Below are positions 62,002 to 64,000 of a stretch of DNA of 64,000 nt, one piece after another (position 1 is the stretch's first letter; every line of letters starts with the position of its first letter). The stretch comes from UBA7067 sp051880615 (lineage in GTDB: Bacteria > Bacillota > Clostridia > Oscillospirales > Acutalibacteraceae): the NCBI GenBank assembly GCA_051880615.1, contig JBJEOH010000057.1:1-64000 (forward strand), given 5' to 3'. The position numbers and the translations under genes were made by a program. Under the pieces are notes generated by a model that was not told the origin of the DNA, did not search any database, and worked only from the letters and a program-made list of their open reading frames with translations.

Positions 62002-62293
62002 CCGTTAAAGGACAGTTTTCTCCTGTCAAAGCATAGCGTATCGCAAACGCTGATAGATTAGTTTTCCAGACTGTTTTATTCAGAAGGAAGTCAAAGATAC
62101 TCATTACAAGAATACCGTCATCATTGTAATACGGAGTCGGGGCATCCTTTGTAATAAACATTTTTGCGGATTTACGCAATTTTGTCATATAGGAATGTGC
62201 CGGTCTGCGCAAATTGCGGCGGCAGATTTGCAAAGCTAAAGTTCTGCTACTACCGCAATGTTTTGATGCTGGTTTCCATATGGAAACCTCCAT
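61985..62293 (-). pseudogene. Gene fragment related to 61470-61631
   Basis: A 102-codon minus frame with a long basic N-terminal part that does not look coding. The C-terminal half (SAKMFITKDAPTPYYNDDGI, LVMSIFDFLLNKTVWKTN) is similar to the fragment on the + strand. Probably a decayed gene, not expressed as such. Confidence 0.3.
62271..62288. promoter_or_regulatory. 18-bp perfect palindrome
   Basis: GGTTTCCATATGGAAACC reads the same on both strands. A perfect palindrome of this length in noncoding DNA fits a dimeric regulator site. Confidence 0.45.
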
Positions 62294-62458
62294 CTATTTT
62301 TGTTGCAGACAACCGAATACAATCGTCTGCAACTTTTATCATACAACTTCCCGAATGAGTCTATATATCATACAAGGCAGGGGCAGTTTGACGGGTACAG
62401 TTTATTTATCAAGCGGGATGCGGTGTGGTTACACTGTCCCCTGTTCAGTCAGATAAAA

Positions 62459-62485
62459 AGCCGCTCCCGATAAGCGAGAGCGGCT
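62459..62485 (-). terminator. Terminator of the right leucine-rich dockerin gene
   Basis: AGCCGCTC pairs with GAGCGGCT. On the minus strand it is followed by TTTTTATC. It lies 72 bases past the stop codon. Confidence 0.8.
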
Positions 62486-62556
62486 GAGCCTAAAGCTATT
62501 ATGCATTTTAGAAATGACGGATAAACCGTTTGTAAGCTAAACGCCGTTTCCCGTTT

Positions 62557-64000
62557 TTACAGCTCTGTGATAATATTTACAACATACTTCTGAAGTCTGA
62601 TTGCGTCAAGAACTGAAACTTCTCCGCTGCCGTCTGTATCTGCTGCAGCAAGAGCGTCACCCTCAAGTGTAATTATGTTTACAATATGCTTTTGAATCAT
62701 AATTGCATCAAGGATTGAAATGTCGCCGTCACCGTTTACATCGCCGAGAGCAGGGGATGGAGCCGAGAGGGCGATAAACTCAAAGCCATTGTCGATTGCA
62801 TATTGTTCAGCGGCGGAACCTTTGTAGCCGTAGATTTTCAAGTCTGTGCAAGCAGAAAATGTATCATAACCAATACTTGTAACGCTGTCCGGGATCATTA
62901 CACTCGTCAAGCCTGTGCAGTCGGAAAATGCAGATCTACCAATACTTGTAACACTGTCCGGTATTGTCATATCTCCCGTTATTCCGGAACAATTGTAAAA
63001 TGAATATGCGCCAATATCTATAATCTCAGAGTTCAGAGTGACAGAGTCCAAATCAGTCAAATTACTAAATGCTCCAATAGGAATCTGTGTTGCATCGGTT
63101 ACTTTAATGCTTCTTAACGCGGTGGGAACAGCATATCCATAGCCGGAAAGAGAAGTATCATTCAAGATAGAGTACTGTATATAATAATCAATATCAGCGC
63201 TGGATGTTCTACCAAAGATATATCCAAACGCACCATCATAGGTTCCGCTTACATCACGATTAGCTCCAACAAATGGGATTGAAACCTCAGTTAAGGAATT
63301 ACACCCATTCAATGCATACTCCGAAATTTCAGTAACGCTGTCAGGAATCGTAATAGCTGTCAAACCGGTACAGTTGCAGAAAGCATATCCGCCAACATCT
63401 GCAACGCCATCATTAATAGAAATATTGGTAATGTTCGAGCAATTGTAAAAAGCCCCGAATGATATTTGCCGTGCATCGGTCACTGTTACGATTCTCAATG
63501 TACTCGGAATATTATATCTGTATCCGGACAAAGTATTATCTGAAATTGCATAAAACTGAACAACTCCGCCAGTTGCAACTCTGCCAAAAATCGCGCCGAA
63601 AACAGCATTCATTGTATTTTCTTCTTCTCTATCGGTTCCGATAAATGGTATTTCAATTTCAACCAATGCATTACATCCACTCAAAGCTCCCTCTTCTATT
63701 TTTATAATAGATTTCGGCAAAGTAAGTTTTTTGAGCTGTTCCATATCATTGAGAACATTTGCTCCCAGATATGTAATCCCTTCAGATATTTCAACAGTGT
63801 TAATTGCTTGCTGATATTGTGCCCAAGGCAAATTTTCTGTTCCGGAAGTTGATAACTCTCCTGCTCCACCTATTTTTAAAACCAACGACTCAGTCAATTC
63901 CCATACAACTCCGTCACCTACTTCTCCGGAATCTAATATTCTTTCAGGAACTACCTCAATAGCGGCTCGTTTAGATGTTCTTGTTTCAAAGAAATCGGTT
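62557..64000 (-). CDS. BspA-type leucine-rich protein with C-terminal dockerin (3' part; start beyond the right edge)
   Basis: The frame is open from the window edge to the TAA at 62557, so the ATG is outside. LRR_5 units (ITIPDSVTEISEYALNGCNS, MIPDSVTSIGYDTFSACTD) alternate with longer inserts (SLTEVSIPFVGANRD, AFGYIFGR). The C-terminal dockerin covers the last 64 residues (GDVNGDGDISILDAI and ADTDGSGEVSVLDAI). The edge residues KRAAIEVVPERILDSGEVGD do not look like LRRs. Secreted and scaffold-bound by domain content. Ligand unknown. Confidence 0.9.
   Translation of the reverse strand, partial: TDFFETRTSKRAAIEVVPERILDSGEVGDGVVWELTESLVLKIGGAGELSTSGTENLPWAQYQQAINTVEISEGITYLGANVLNDMEQLKKLTLPKSIIKIEEGALSGCNALVEIEIPFIGTDREEENTMNAVFGAIFGRVATGGVVQFYAISDNTLSGYRYNIPSTLRIVTVTDARQISFGAFYNCSNITNISINDGVADVGGYAFCNCTGLTAITIPDSVTEISEYALNGCNSLTEVSIPFVGANRDVSGTYDGAFGYIFGRTSSADIDYYIQYSILNDTSLSGYGYAVPTALRSIKVTDATQIPIGAFSNLTDLDSVTLNSEIIDIGAYSFYNCSGITGDMTIPDSVTSIGRSAFSDCTGLTSVMIPDSVTSIGYDTFSACTDLKIYGYKGSAAEQYAIDNGFEFIALSAPSPALGDVNGDGDISILDAIMIQKHIVNIITLEGDALAAADTDGSGEVSVLDAIRLQKYVVNIITEL

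Larger units (their letters stand above)
61404..62458. other. Decayed region between the XRE gene and the right leucine-rich gene
   Basis: About 1.05 kb with no intact gene. It holds gene fragments (61470-61631, 61985-62293), cassette B (61724-61864), a copy of the AATAAACAACAAA repeat (61952-62001), and an 18-bp palindrome. Confidence 0.6.

Overview
The window reads as chromosome of a Gram-positive, low-to-moderate GC gut Clostridium of the Ruminococcus type. The evidence is the Firmicutes-style ribosome binding sites, the type I dockerin domains on six surface proteins, a cohesin-bearing scaffoldin with starch-binding-type X25 repeats, a sortase C pilus operon and BspA-type leucine-rich proteins. 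The cohesin plus X25 combination points most strongly to a Ruminococcus bromii-like amylosome producer. This assignment is an inference from domain content, not from a database match.

Region 1 (1-23 kb, mostly minus strand) is core metabolism. It starts with the 5' part of a secreted scaffoldin gene (signal peptide, cohesin, X25 modules, Thr-Glu linkers), preceded by a 15-codon ORF with a good ribosome binding site. Then come glycolytic genes (fba, gpmI, tpiA, pgk) with pyrE and a MutS-like ATPase, trmL and mnmA, and a complete arginine pathway from glutamate in the order argG-argH-argC-argJ-argB-GNAT-argD-argF. Three ARG-box-like sites lie upstream of argG, shared with a divergent flavin reductase/SDR pair. 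A tRNA-Gly(UCC) follows.

Region 2 (23-30 kb, minus) is a pilus operon: a large tip or adhesin subunit, a decayed third pilin, a backbone pilin and a class C sortase.

Region 3 (30-50 kb) is accessory DNA. At its left edge is the 3' half of a tRNA-Thr(CGU) gene still followed by its terminator, which is the signature of an integration junction. It holds remnants (integrase C-terminus, IS66-type transposase and end fragments, a truncated IWGVG protein), two very large leucine-rich dockerin proteins on opposite strands, an IS3-family copy with frameshifts, and a four-gene operon at 42.6-48.7 kb. That operon encodes a glycine-zipper membrane protein, a coiled-coil protein, a HerA/VirB4-like ATPase and a large protein with a PEGA-like N-terminus. 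I recognise no described system with this composition and regard it as the best candidate for something new.

Region 4 (50-60 kb, minus) looks like one transcription unit: a dockerin-M14 carboxypeptidase, two dockerin-transglutaminase-like paralogues that share about 1.27 kb of near or fully identical DNA, an MBOAT acyltransferase, an AlgX/DHHW-type partner and a lipoprotein. It links dockerin-borne enzymes with an O-acetylation module for a cell-surface polymer.

Region 5 (60-64 kb) has a divergent regulator pair, decayed genes, a second partial copy of a small RNA/peptide cassette first seen at 35.8-36.1 kb, and the 3' part of another leucine-rich dockerin protein running off the right edge.
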